Below are positions 10,941-22,834 of a stretch of 64,000 nucleotides of DNA, one piece after another (the first letter of the stretch is position 1; every line of letters begins with the position of its first letter). A program made the position numbers and the translations under genes. The DNA is from Anomaloglossus baeobatrachus (taxonomy: Eukaryota > Chordata > Amphibia > Anura > Aromobatidae). The notes under the pieces are model-generated. The model worked only from the letters and a program-made list of their open reading frames with translations, did not search any database and was not told where the DNA came from. Location: the NCBI RefSeq assembly GCF_048569485.1, contig NC_134359.1, positions 32,655,496-32,719,495 of the forward strand. The letters are read 5' to 3'.

Positions 10941-11220
10941 CCACGTGAAGTGATGGCGCAGGAGATGACTGGGGTTCCATTTAGACTACGGCACAGGGTG
11001 TTTGTGTCCGTGTGGCTGCTGAATGTGTAGGGGGCATGTGAAGCTGTGACTGGCACCTGTCGGGCCGCATTGCTTTATCCTGGTCTCAATATTAGGGCGA
11101 CCCTCCCACCGATCCTCATGTTTTTGTCTATAAGGAACTATTGTCCGTTACTTGTCTCTTTTCCAAGTTTTGGATTTGTCCAGGTGTTGACATATCAGTG
11201 TGTGGCCAATACTTCTAATT

Positions 11221-11530
11221 AGGCCATGTGCACATACTGCGTTTTTTATGCATTTTTGGGTGCAGATTTGTCACATCTGCATGTCTATCCTTAAGTCTGC
11301 AAAGTGAATGAGAATTCTGAAATGTTGTGCTCATGTTGCGTACTTTTCCTTGTAGATTTGGGTGCAGAAAATAATCTGCAGCATGTCCATTTTGGGTGCA
11401 TTTTTCAGCCATTCCACCCATTGAATTCATTAGGAAAAACACATCACTTTTTTGTGGGTTTTTCTGCCAGAAGATTCTGATTTGATGCAGATATTTTATT
11501 TTTTTTACCAAATACTCAGCACACACACGT
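11221..11530. mobile_element. MITE-like repeat, tgcgttttttatgc family, copy 1
   Basis: Starts aggccatgtgcacatactgc and contains gcagatttg and aaaataatctgcag segments that recur at 39312-39640 and, more loosely, at 20790-21066 and 24784-25075. Non-coding. Exact ends are uncertain. Confidence 0.6.
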
Positions 11531-11724
11531 AGCACTAAGGTTTCTTGAGTCCATTGATTAGTGAGATAAGTGACTTGCGTTGCTTTTTTGCAGGCAGTAA
11601 TGTTTGGGCTGCGGCCCTCAGTGTTGTACAGATGCGGTCAGTGATGTACGATATCATGGATGTGGAGGCCGCTCGCTGCATCTACTATGAAGCTATTTCA
11701 CTGCAAACTTGGGTGATGACAAAT

Positions 11725-12990
11725 ACAGGACTGTACAAAAGTTTTAGACAGGTGCAGAAAAAATGCTGCAAAATAAGCTTTGAAAAATAGAAGTTTAATA
11801 TTCGGTTTATTTTTAGCAATTAAATTGTAAAGGGAATCAACAAAAAAGTGAAATCTCAATCCCATCAGTATTTGTTCTGACCGCCTTTTTGCTATCAAAA
11901 CAGTATAACCCATTCTTCTAGGTCACTTGCACAGTTTTTGATCGATGGATGGATGCCGTCAGAGACGTTGTTTCAAACATCTTGGAGAACGGACCCCAGA
12001 TCTTCTGTGGATGGACAAGGCTTGTGCAGATCGTTCTTTCTCTTGGTCCCAGACAGACGGGATGATGTGAGCTCAGAGTTCTGCAGGGACCGGATCATCA
12101 CCTCCAGGACTACTCATATTTAATGACATTGGCTGGATGTTTGGGGTCGTTGTCCAGCTGCAGAATACATTTGGAGCCAATAGAAGAGTATCTGCCTGTA
12201 TTTCTCTGCTTTGAAGACACCAAGAAATGCGCAACATTGAGAACTATAGACGCAGTGTTTGGCAAAGGACACTTAGGGCAGCAGATGAAAGACACCATTA
12301 ATCCTGACCTGCTCCCTACCTCTTTCTGCTGAAATGCAGCCCCGCACTTGCAGGACCCTCCACCATGCTTCACTTATTTGCAGATACTCCATTATTGTGC
12401 CGCTTCCACACAAACTGCTTCTGTTACAGCAAAATATTTCACATTTTGACTCATTAATCCAGAGCACCTGCTTACGTTTTTCTCCACTCCCCATTCCTAT
12501 ATGCTCATACATACTTGAGTCGCTTCACCTTGTTTCTATGTTGTTGTGGCTTTTTGGTCACAATTCCTCCATCAAGACAACTTCTGGCCAAACTTATCCG
12601 AACATTAGGGGGGCGCCGCTGGGTCCCACTGGTTGCTCCCAGTTCTGAATTGATGCCACTGCTGGTCATCTTCTGATTTCAAAAGGCAATAAGTGGGATT
12701 TGTGTGTCATCTGCTGCACTAAGTTTCCTTAATTGACCAATGAGTCTGTAGTTCTCAGTTTTGCCCATTTATTAATGTCCTCAATGCTGAGATCCAGGCA
12801 AATATTTATCCATCATGTAATAGCATCAGGGAGGCGTCTGGTTCCAAATTTATTCTGCAGCCGGAGAATAACCCCAAGCATCCAGCCAATGTCTTTAAGA
12901 ACGAGGAGTGCTGGAGATGATGATCGGGATCCCGCAGAGCCCTGATCTTACATCATCCTGTCTGTCTCAGATCAAGAAACAGAAGGATCC
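11725..12990 (-). mobile_element. Rearranged Tc1-like transposon remnant
   Basis: Minus-strand reading gives transposase traces including LQLDNDPKHPANV at about 12120-12165 (the second catalytic Asp region of Tc1 enzymes). Farther right, at about 12840-12990, another trace reads in the opposite direction (PENNPKHPANV and GIPQSPDL). The copy is therefore an inverted composite. Frames are broken many times, so it is long dead. Confidence 0.7.
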
Positions 12991-13009
12991 ATGCAAACTT
13001 CATACATAC

Positions 13010-14562
13010 CCTGTTTCCCCGAAAATAACACACTTATATATTATTTATTTTTGCCCCGTAAAAAGCGCTAGGTCTTATTTTCGGGGGAGGACTTATTCTT
13101 GGGGAGACATGGTTGAGGGTAAGTTTTCCTCCCCAAAAATGCAAATCCCCTTCCCAGGAATGTCATACTTAAAAGACACCGGGCGTCTGCATGGCTCCCA
13201 GGTCCTCCTACGATCTCCAGTGGGCACTCTCAGCAGGTATGCTGCACGCTGCCCTCCCCTGCTTCTGGCCGACACTCGCACATCAGCTCGCACTCACACA
13301 CACTCAGACACATTCATGAGGTCGCACACGCACCACATCCGGTGACACCACTTGCTTCCAGCCAGCATTCAACTCTGCTCTCCTGTCTCTATGATGCGTT
13401 CCACTGCTGGGTTGTCCATGCGTTCCACCCAAAGGTCCTGGAACTCCACTGCACAGCGTCACAGGTCCTTATGCCACCCAGAAGCAATCGATATCGCTGG
13501 ATGTGATATGTGTGTGACCTGATGTGTGATTGTGTGTGTGTTCCACTGCAGGTCCTTGATGCATTCCCCTGCTCCCGGTCGGTGTCAGGTGAGTATGATT
13601 GCGGGGTCTTCTGTCTTCTCTTTTTTGGCGGTGTCTGCTTTCTATAATGAAGTGTCCTGCAGTATTCTTTAACTTTTTTTAGCTGCATGAACACTTCATT
13701 ATTGATCCGCAAGTAGGTCTTATTTTCGGGGGAGGCCTTATATTTATAGGGAACCTGTCAGGTCCAATATGCACCCAGAGCAACGAGCAGTTCTGGGTTT
13801 ATATTGCTAATCTTGGCCTAACCGTCCCTGTATACACTAGCATAGATAAAGGGATCTATAGAAAAAGTATTTCTAAAGATCTTACATCGTATGCTAATGA
13901 GCGCAGGGATTACCGTAGTCCCCTGGGCATTAGATACCCTCGCCAGTCGCCTCCATTAGCACGTTACTACGCCCCTGTGGGTGTGCTAACATTGCTAATG
14001 AATACGCAGCATCACAGGATGATGCCACTCACCTCTCTGCCGCCATCGTGTCCGCTGGGCGATTTCGGCTTAGTGCGCATGATCCTGGAATTTGGGTCTT
14101 GCGCACTACTTCAGTTTGAAGCCAGGACGTGTACACCCGGCTTCATAGTGCACAAGATCCAAACTCTGGGGTCATGCGCAGTGAGCCGAAATCCCCCGTC
14201 GGATGTGATGGCGGCGGAGAGGTGAGTGAGATCATCCTGTGACGCTGTGCATTCATTAGCATGCCCACAGGGGTGTACTAACATGCTAATGAGGGGCGAC
14301 TGGCCAGAGAAACTAACGCCCAGGGGACTAGTCCCCGCGCTCATTAGCATATGGTAAAAGATCTTTAGAAATACTTTTTCTAAAGATCTCTTTATCTATG
14401 CGAGTATATACAGGGACAGTTAGGCAGGGATTAGCAATATGCACCCAGAGCTGCTCGTGGTCCTGGGTGCATATTGGCACCTGACAGGTTCCCTTTAAGC
14501 CTTCGTGAAAACTCCTGCTAGGCCTTATTTTCAGGGGGAGTCTTATTTTTGGGGAAACATGG
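13010..14562. mobile_element. Non-autonomous DNA element with ttccccgaaaat ends
   Basis: Left end ctgtttccccgaaaataaca and right end tttttggggaaacatgg are inverted. The subterminal motif taggtcttattttcggggg occurs inside both ends. It carries a CA-rich stretch at 13270-13340 and is interrupted by the foldback element at 13749-14493. It is probably a hAT-type MITE, but target duplications were not resolved. Confidence 0.6.
13749..14493. mobile_element. Foldback MITE nested in the 13010 element
   Basis: Left end gggaacctgtcaggtcc matches the inverted right end cacctgacaggttccc. The arms share gtatttctaaagatctt and its complement (about 13868 and 14360). Non-coding. It lies wholly inside the flanking element, so it is the younger insertion. 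Confidence 0.8.
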
Positions 14563-14954
14563 CAGAAGATCTGGGCTCAGTTCTCCAAGATGTTTGGTAT
14601 GTTTCCTGCCGAGTTTCTTCACAATTTGTGTGCAAGTGACTGAGAATTAATGAAGGCAAAGTGCGGTCACCAAATACTGATTTTTATTTTTATTTTTTTC
14701 GTCCTCTTAAATATCTTCATTTCCTTTTGTAAAACTATTTTTATTTTTTATTTTTTTTTTTTAAATCATTCTTTGCAGCATTTTTTTTTTTTTTTTTTAC
14801 AAACCTGCCTAAAACTTTTGTACAGTGATGTAAATTTGCAGTTTGCAGCTCTCATGCTTGATGTGGCCCTAATGTGCTGACCCCCCCCCCCCCTCAGCAA
14901 ACCGCTGATGGTGCCGGTCTTGCCTGTAACTTCCTTTTGGCCTCATTCAATCAT
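14563..14954. other. T-rich intronic stretch
   Basis: Dominated by poly-T runs (14680-14800) and a C run at 14880-14892. No feature recognised. Confidence 0.5.
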
Positions 14955-14957
14955 TTA

Positions 14958-15316
14958 GGCTATGTTCACACACTGCGTTTTTTACCTGCGTTTTTGGTCC
15001 GTTTTTGCTGCAGAAATTTCTTGAGAAACTCTTGTAACCTTTCTGCAGACATTCCCCAGCAAAACCTATGGCAAAAAAAATTAGCTGTGCGCACACTGCG
15101 TTTTTTTCTTAAGAAAATTCTTTCAGTAGATTTTCTTAAGAAAAGGAATGAGCAGTCACTTCTTTTCTGCAGCTAACTGCGTTTGTTACCATAGATAATG
15201 GCACAATAACGCAGGGAGCAACCAGCGGTAAAAACGCACCAAAAACGCAGGTGCACTAATCCTTCACTCTTCAGAAATTTCTTAAGAAAAATCATTTTTC
15301 TAGTGTGAACATAGCC
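14958..15316. mobile_element. Harbinger-type MITE, TTA target
   Basis: Terminal inverted repeats ggctatgttcacac and gtgaacatagcc are flanked by TTA on both sides (14955-14957 and 15317-15319). A 3-bp TWA target duplication is the PIF/Harbinger hallmark. The interior is built of gcgtttttt-type motifs with no coding. Confidence 0.8.
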
Positions 15317-15319
15317 TTA

Positions 15320-15918
15320 GTATTTTTATTCAGTATTTCATCAGTAATTTGCCGAAATCAGGAGTGTCTCCAAAACACAGAACAGATGTCAATCTTTCGG
15401 CTACAGTTTTTCTCCGTAGGGTCCACTCCTGGCTTTGGTAAACAAACCCCGATACAAAAGTGTTGACGTGTGAATGAGGCTTTGGATATACTGGCTTCCA
15501 ATTTTATTGCTGGAGGAAAACTTTGGAGAAATCCCATGAGCCAGGGACCCAATGCACTGGGGAACAGTTTGCATTTATTTACATAGACTCACTGTGTACA
15601 TTGTCTGGTTATCTTATGTGTGCAACGTTATGGTCATTGGATCAAAGGATCTTGGGGAAAATGCTGTTTCGTCTGGCTGTAATGTTTCCATCCAGTTTCT
15701 TCTTTTTTTCTGGCAGAGAATCTTGGGAGTTGTAGTTTCTCAACTTTTATCATGCATTGTACTACAGTAACCCTGCTCCTAACTTGACACCTGTTGGGTC
15801 ACCTAAATGATAGATTGCCAAAATTTTACCTGTAGAGCTAGAATCCAGCAATTCCTGCCGGCACCCTCCACTTGCCAGGAACCATTCCTGCAAGGCTCCT
15901 TCTAATGAATTCACACCC
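15320..15918. other. Intronic repeat-like sequence
   Basis: The start (gtatttttattcagtatttc) resembles a common anuran interspersed repeat, but I cannot define its ends. No exon signal. Confidence 0.4.
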
Positions 15919-15921
15919 TAA

Positions 15922-18093
15922 GGGTAAGTTCACACAGTGCGTTTTTTGCGGCGTTTTTGCGCAGTTTTCGGGTGCGTTTTTGCTCAGAAAACTGCATGAC
16001 TTTGCTTCCCCAGCAAAGTCTATAAGTTTTCATTTTTGCTGTCTGCACACAGCGGTTTTTTTTCAGCTGCGTTTTTGTGGTGCCACAAAAACGCAGCATG
16101 TCAATTATTCCCACGTTTTTCACTGCGCTTTTCATCCATTGAGTGCAATGGGATGTTGAAAGACGCAATGAGAAACGCAAATAGCTGCGTTTTGGTGCGT
16201 TTCTAAGACCAAAAACGCAGCTATAAACGCAGGAGGTGGGTAGTAAAGTGACATGTACAGGAAGAGGATTCCTTCTGTCAGTAAATACAGAAGCGTGAAT
16301 CCTCCCGGTACCGTCACCGCCGCTTCCACCTCCAGTCCTGTGCATGTATGCTGCCGTGCGGCGCCATGTCTGGGTGGGAGGTGGAAGCGGCTGCGAAAAC
16401 AAAAGTGAACAGTAGAAAAAAAAAAAAATTATACTCACCTGTCTGCAGCCTCCCGGTGCCATGCCCGCTCCCAGATCCTCCTCCCGGTCCCGCCGCTCCG
16501 GGTGTGTGCAGTCTCCCCGGGTACGTATGCCTGCAGGATGCAGGACCTGGCGACGGATCACCTGATGCAGTCACCTGACGCATCAGCTGATCGTAAGTCT
16601 CGGGCTGACGCCGGCGCCCAGCCGGTTATCAGCGGATGCGTTAGGAGACTTCATCCCTGATTACCGGCAGCTGCTGCAGCGATCGGACAGGATCAGACTC
16701 CCGCCCCATCGCTCCAGGAGCTGCCGGTAATCAGCACATAAGTGAGTATTTTTTTTTTTTTTTTTTTTTTGCACTGATGCATCAGCTGATTGTATAATCG
16801 GCTTTTATACAATCAGCTGATGTGTGATGTGCTTCAGGCACTTGATCCTGACACATCATCTGATCGCTTTGACTTCCAGCAAACCGATCGGATGATATTA
16901 GATCCGGATTGGACGGCGCGGGACCCTTGACCCAGGATTACTGCGGAGGGGGGGTTCTTTATTTCAATAAAGATGGAGTCACTAATTGTGTTGTGTTTTA
17001 TTTCTAATAAAAATATTTTTCTGTGTGTTGTTTTTTTTTTTTATCTTTACTAGAAATTCATGGTGGCCATGTCTAATATTGGCGTGACACCATGAATTTC
17101 GGGCTTAGGGCCAGCTATACAGCTAGCCCTAACCCCATTATTACCCAGCGAGCCACCCGGCATCAGGGCAGCTGGAAGAGTTGGATACAGCGCCAGAAGA
17201 TGGCGCTTCTATGAAAGCGCCATTTTCTGGGGTGGCTGCGGGACTGCAATTCACAGCGGGGGTGCCCAGAAAGCATGGGCACCCTGCACTGTGGATTCCA
17301 ATCCCCAGCTGCCTAGTTGTACCCGGCTGGACTCAAAAATTGGGCGAAGCTCACGTCATTTTTTTTTTTTTAATTATTTCATGAAATAATTAAAAAAAAA
17401 AAAGGTCTTCCCTATATTTTTGGTTCCCAGCCGGGTACAAATAGGCAGCTGGGGGTTAGGGGCAGCCCGTACCTGCCTGCTGTACCCGGCTAGCATACAA
17501 AAATATGGCGAAGCCCACATCATTTTTTTTGTTTGGGGGGGGGGGGGGGGCAAAGAAATCCTGCATACAGTCCTGGAAGGAGGATGCTGAGCCTTGTAGT
17601 TCGACAACTGCTGTCTGCTCTCCTGCATACACTATTGGATGGAGGATGCTGAGCCTTGTAGTTCGACAGCTGCTGTCTGCTCTCCTGCATACACTATTGG
17701 ATGGAGGATGCTGAGCCTTGTAGGTCTGCTCCCCCTGACTCTCCCTCAAGTATACAGTCCTGGATGGAGCATGCTGAGCCTTGTAGTTCTGCAGCTGCTG
17801 TCTGCTCTCCGGATGGAGTATGCTGAGCCTTGTAGTTCTGCAGCTGTCTGCTCTTCTGCATACACTAGTGGAGAATGAAGAACACATTGAAGAAGGAAAT
17901 GACATCAGACCTTTTTTTTTTGTTCACTGATAAAAAACGCATAAAGACACAGTGAGCAAAAACGCAGCAAAACGCAGCAAAAAAACGCACCAAATCGCGG
18001 CAAAACGCGTGCGTTTTTTTGACGCGGGTGCGTTTTTGTGCGGTTTTTGCCGCAAAAAACGCAGCGTCAAAAAAACGGTGTGTGAACCTAGCC
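15922..18093. mobile_element. Long Harbinger-type non-autonomous element, TAA target
   Basis: Ends gggtaagttcacac and gtgtgaacctagcc are inverted and flanked by TAA (15919-15921 and 18094-18096). At 2.17 kb it is long for a MITE. Inside are a T26 run (about 16749-16774), a short inverted ccgggtacaa motif near 17318 and 17432, and a roughly 60-bp tandem array at 17575-17870 (unit with gatgctgagccttgtagttc). No transposase frame is visible. Confidence 0.75.
17575..17870. repeat. About 60-bp tandem repeat, 5 copies
   Basis: Units share gctgagccttgtagttc and ctgctgtctgctctcctgca. The last copies are shortened. It lies inside the Harbinger-type element. Confidence 0.85.
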
Positions 18094-18096
18094 TAA

Positions 18097-18614
18097 GGGT
18101 TCAGTTCCACTTCCGATTTTCATCTGCGATCTGATAAACATCAGACTGCACTTGCACCAGTGCAAAACTATGGGATAGCGTCCATCTGCGATTGATTTCT
18201 CATGCGGAATGAATCGCAGCATGCTGCGTTTGGCAGCGAGTCTCAACTCACACACCCCGATACAAGTCTAAGGGAGCGTGTGAAACATCGCACTGCACTC
18301 ACATGTAATCCGAGGGCAGTGCGATATACAAAGACACAGGCAGCGGAGGAGATGGGGAGAAAGTGCTCCCCTCAGCTGGGATACGATCGCAAGATCACAT
18401 CAGTCGCATGACCCTCGGCTGACGCTCCCAGCAGAGGATCAGTGGCATAGCTCTTCCGATGCTCATGCATGGGAAGTTGTACGAAGTGGAAAAGTACCCG
18501 ATTCTGCGGCGCGGATCTCTCTTTGCAGAGAGGGAAATGTTTGGCGTATTTGACATTCTATGGTTAAGAAATCTTGCTGCATGCAATGAACTACAATTTT
18601 GTTTGTGGAACACA
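18097..18614. other. Probable truncated MITE
   Basis: Begins gggttcagttccacttccga directly after the shared TAA of the previous element, which looks like another Harbinger-style end. No matching right end was found before the Tc1 element. Confidence 0.4.
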
Positions 18615-18644
18615 TACAGTTGAAACGAGTAGCTTCCCTCCGCT

Positions 18645-19110
18645 CTCTAAAGACACATCTGCAGGTTTTTCCCTCTGCTCTCTATACAGACACATCTGCA
18701 GGTTTTTCCCTCTGCTCTCTATGCAGACACACCTGCAGGTTTTTCCCTCTGCTCTCTATGCAGACACACCTGCAGGTTTTTCCCTCTGCTCTCTATACAG
18801 ACACATCTGCAGGTTTTTCCCTCCGCTCTCTATACAGACACATCTGCAGGTTTTTCCCTCCGCTCTCTATACAGACACATCTGCAGGTTTTTCCCTCCGC
18901 TCTCTATACAGACACATCTGCAGGTTTTTCCCTCCGCTCTCTATACAGACACATCTGCAGGTTTTTCCCTCTGCTCTGTATATAGACACATCAGCAGGTT
19001 TTTCCCTCCGCTCTCTATACAGACACATCAGCAGGTTTTTCCCTCCGCTCTCTATACAGACACATCGGCAGGTTTTTCCCTCAGCTCTCTATACAGACAC
19101 ATCTGCAGGT
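18645..19110. repeat. 37-bp array in left Tc1 terminal repeat, about 13 copies
   Basis: The unit contains acagacacatctgcaggttt followed by ttccctccgctctctat. It translates to a three-frame cycling repeat, so the 185-residue open frame here is not a gene. Confidence 0.95.
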
Positions 19111-20424
19111 TTTTCTCACTATCTGACATGAAATCAGAATAAACTTTTTCCCGTTTTAGTTCAATTAGGAACCAAAATTATTTATATTTGCCAAATGCCA
19201 GAATAATGAGAGAGAATGTTTTCAGGCATTTTTATTACTTTCTGCAAAGTCAAAAGTTTCCATCCATGTCATTAGTATTTGGTGGCATTGCCCTTACACT
19301 GTGTGACTTGGGTGAAACGTTTTGGATCTCCTTCCATAAGCTTCTCACAATAGTTGGTAGGAATTTGGGCCGATTCCTCCTGACAGATCTGGTGTATCTG
19401 AGCCGTGTTTGGAGGTTGCCGCTTGCACTGGCCTTTTCAGCTTTGTCTATAAATTTTCAATAGGATTGAGATCAGGGCATTGTGATGGCCACTCCAAAAC
19501 ATTGACTTTGTTATCCTTTAGCCACTTTGTAACCAGTTTGGCAGTAGCTTCACGTTATTGTCCATTGGGAAGACCCATTTCTGCCCAAGCTGTAAGTTCC
19601 TGGCTGATGTCTTGAGATGTTCTTCAGTGTTGCCACATAATCTTCTTTCCTCATGATGCCATTTATTTTGTGACGTGCACCAGTCCCTCCTGCCGCAAAA
19701 CAAACACACATCATGATACTTCCAACCCTGTGTTTCACAGTTGGGATGGTGTTCTCAGGCTTCAAAGCTTCTCCCTTTTTCCTCCAAATGTAACGATGGT
19801 CATTATTTTAGTTTCGTCAGACCACAGGACGTCTCCAAAAATTAAGGTCTTTGTTCCTGTGTGGATTTGCAAACTTTAATCTGGCTTTTGTTTCTTTTGG
19901 AGTAATGGCTTCTTCCTGGCAGAGTGGCCTTTCAGCCCATGTTGATACAGTAGTCGTTTCTCTGTGGATAATGATACAATCTTACCAGCTTCCGCCAGCA
20001 TCTTCATAAGGTCTTTTGCTTTTGTTCTTGGGTTGATATGCACATGTCTGACCAAAGCACGGTCATCTCTGGTACACAGAACCCGTCTCCTTCCTGAGTG
20101 GTGTGATGGCTGGACATTCCCATCTTGTTTGTACTTGTGTATAATTGTACAGATGAATGAGGCACCTTCAGGTATCTGGAAATTGCGCCCAAGTATGAGC
20201 CAGAATGAATCAAAAGCTTGCAAAGACATGACATCATCATATGGGCTGTCCCATATTGTTTAAAGGCATATTATACGCTTAGTGTATGTAAACTTTTGAC
20301 TTCGCAAAAAGTAATAAAAATGCCTTAAAAAATTCTCGCATTATTCTGGCATTTGGCAATTATAAATATTTTTGGTTCCTAATTAACCTAAAACGGGAAA
20401 TGTTTGTTCTGATTTCATGTCAGA

Positions 20425-20690
20425 TAGTGAGAAAAACCTGCAGATGTGTCTATATAGAGAGCGGAGGGAAATGCCTGCAGATGTGTCTGTATAGAGAGCG
20501 GAGGGAAATGCCTGCAGATGTGTCTATATAGAGAGCGGAGGGAAAAAAATCTGCAGATGTGTGTGTATATAGAGAGCGGAGGGAAAAACCTGCAGATGTC
20601 TGTATAGAGGCCGGAGGGAAAAAGCTGCAGATGTCTGTATAGAGAGCGGAGGGAAATACCTGCAGATGTGTCTTTATAGAGAACGGAGGG
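20425..20690. repeat. 37-bp array in right Tc1 terminal repeat, about 7 copies
   Basis: The same unit as the left array in inverted orientation (cctgcagatgtgtctatata and gagagcggaggg), more diverged between copies. Confidence 0.92.
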
Positions 20691-20789
20691 ATACTTCTGC
20701 TTTCAACTGTAGATACGGGCCTTGACATGTAAATTGCACTGAAAATCCACAGCAATTTCAGAATGTGTGAATTCACACGAAGGGTAGGT

Positions 20790-21066
20790 TAAGGGTATCC
20801 TGCCATGTTGCAGATTTGGGTGAAGATTTTCTGCACCAAAACCTGCATCTCTTGGCAGGAAAAACGCTGCAGAAAAAAATGTGTTTTTTTGGGGGTTTTT
20901 TTTATGCACTCTAATAGGAAAAACGCTGGGGAAAAATTGCAGAAACAATTGACAAGACAATGTGTGCACATCACTTTAGGATTCTCATAGACTTTGCCGG
21001 GATGCGGTTTCCCTTGCAGATTGATTAAAATATGCATGAAAAAAACGCAGCATGTGCACACAGCCT
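20790..21066. mobile_element. MITE-like repeat, gcagatttg family, inverted copy
   Basis: Ends in aaaaacgcagcatgtgcacacagcc, the inverse of the left end of the 11221 copy, and contains ttgcagatttgggtgaagat. Non-coding. Confidence 0.55.
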
Positions 21067-21454
21067 TATGTGATTTTTTTTTTTTTTTTGGTAAAAATTT
21101 TACTATGACAAATATACCTCTAAAATCTCTGCAAATTTGAATGCTGATTTTACGTCTCCTGCCATGTCCGTTCTTCCTGCAGATTATCATCTTTTTATTT
21201 ATTACAAATATCATCACTTACTAAGATTGAACTAGAGCTTTTAAGTCAATATATAAAAATATAAAAATTATGTTAAACTGTATATAGATACTTTTTTGTT
21301 TTTGTTATTTATAAATATGTGACAGCTCCAGTAGACAGACCCCAAATGATCAGTACGTTATCACCTACCTTATGGATCGTAGATAACTTTCATTTTGCAG
21401 AATTACCCTTTAAGGAGCTGGAATGCATTCTGGAAAAATGCACGAGTACCCCAT
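21067..21454. other. AT-rich intron, nothing recognised
   Basis: Poly-T at 21074-21090 and AT-rich sequence with no element ends that I can match. Confidence 0.45.
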
Positions 21455-21457
21455 TAA

Positions 21458-22107
21458 GGCTGGTTTCACACTACGTTTATTTAAACTAGACTGGGAGCCA
21501 GCTTCTGACAGCTGCAGACGCTGGTAACCAAGGTAAACATCGGGCTTGGATACCCGATATTTATCTTGGTTACGAGTGTCTGCAGCTGCTAGGAGCAGGG
21601 CTGCCTGCACGCGTAACCAACGTAAACATCGGGTAACTAAGAGAAGTGGTTACCCGATATTTACCTTGGTTACGAGTGTCCGCAGCTCTCAGGTGGGAGA
21701 GAGAGGGAGGGGAGGAAGGGGGAAAGACAGAGATAGAGAGAGGGTGAGGGAGGAGGAGAGAGAGACAGATCACGCGAGACTGGTTCTGTGCATGCTCAGT
21801 AGAGCAAGCAGGATCCTGCCTATCAGCACGCCAGCGTTCACCTGCGTTTGCGTGCTGTTTAGTCAGGATCCGGTGACATGCAGTATTTGGACGCAGGTCA
21901 AAAACGCTACAAGTAGCGTTTTTGAAAGATGTTAAAAAACTGCAAGTCGCTGGATCCTCACTATAACGCACGCAAACGCAGGTGAGCGCATGTTAACGCG
22001 AGTCCATTGCAAATGCATTGAAGTGAAAACGCATTTGCACTGGATCCGTTTTTCCGCTAAAAAAACGTTATGGACGGATGTTAAGTAAACGTAGTGTGAA
22101 ACCAGCC
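21458..22107. mobile_element. Harbinger-type MITE, TAA target
   Basis: Inverted ends ggctggtttcacactacg and cgtagtgtgaaaccagcc with TAA on both sides (21455-21457 and 22108-22110). The interior includes the motif gttacccgatatttaccttg in direct and inverted forms. No coding. Confidence 0.85.
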
Positions 22108-22139
22108 TAACTTCTATTACATTAAGGTGCTCTAATCGA

Positions 22140-22830
22140 GCCCTTCCTTGTGTCCAACCTGCTAGTTATGAGTACAGAGCATGGTAGTGCCCGCTCATCA
22201 CTAGTTACGAGTACCGAGCACCCGAGCATGGTAGTGCTCACTCATCACTAGTTACCAGTACTGAGCTCTCCTGAGCATGGTAGTGCCCACTCATCACTAG
22301 TTACGAGTACTGAGCACCCGAGCATGGTAGTGCCCGCTCATCACTAGTTACGAGTACAGAGCACCGAGCATGGTAGTGCCTGCTCATCACTAGTTACGAG
22401 TACTGAGCACCTGAGCATGGTAGTGCTCGCTCATCACTAGTTACGAGTACTGGGCACCCGAGCATGGTAGTGCCCGCTCATCACTAGTTACCAGTACGGA
22501 GCTCTCCTGAGCATGGTAGTGCCTGCTCATCACTAGTTACCAGTACTGAGCTCTCCTGAGCATGGTAGTGCCCACTCATCACTAGTTACGAGTACAGAGC
22601 ACCTGAGCATGTTAGTGCTCGCTCATCACTAGTTACGAGTACTGAGCACCTGAGCATGGTAGTGCTCGCTCATCACTAGTTACGAGTACTGAGCACCTGA
22701 GCATGGTAGTGCCCACTCATCACTAGTTACGAGTACAGAGCACCTGAGCATGGTAGTGCTCGCTCATCACTAGTTACGAGTACTGAGCACCTGAGCATGG
22801 TAGTGCCCGCTCATCACTAGTTGTGACTAC
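22140..22830. repeat. About 47-bp tandem repeat, about 15 copies
   Basis: The unit contains gagcatggtagtgcccgctc and atcactagttacgagtactg. Copies differ by substitutions and small length changes. Confidence 0.93.
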
Positions 22831-22834
22831 TTCT

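Larger units (their letters stand above)
18617..20709 (-). mobile_element. Tc1-like transposon with expanded terminal repeats
   Basis: Inverted ends cagttgaaacgagtag and cttctgctttcaactg are flanked by TA on both sides, as in Tc1/mariner elements. The transposase reads on the minus strand in pieces: the DNA-binding and early catalytic part at about 19876-20229 (with DDRALVRHVHINPRTKAKDL) and a middle part at about 19550-19765 (with VGSIMMCVCFAAGGTGARH). The frame is broken by several stops and shifts, so it is inactive. Both terminal repeats are swollen by the same 37-bp tandem unit. Confidence 0.88.

Noticed and set aside
11595-11700. Leader exon after ttgcttttttgcag
   Set aside because: A good acceptor, but no convincing donor nearby, and it lies between a MITE and a Tc1 remnant.
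18574-19131. 185-residue open frame
   Set aside because: It is the 37-bp array of the Tc1 terminal repeat, read in three cycling frames.
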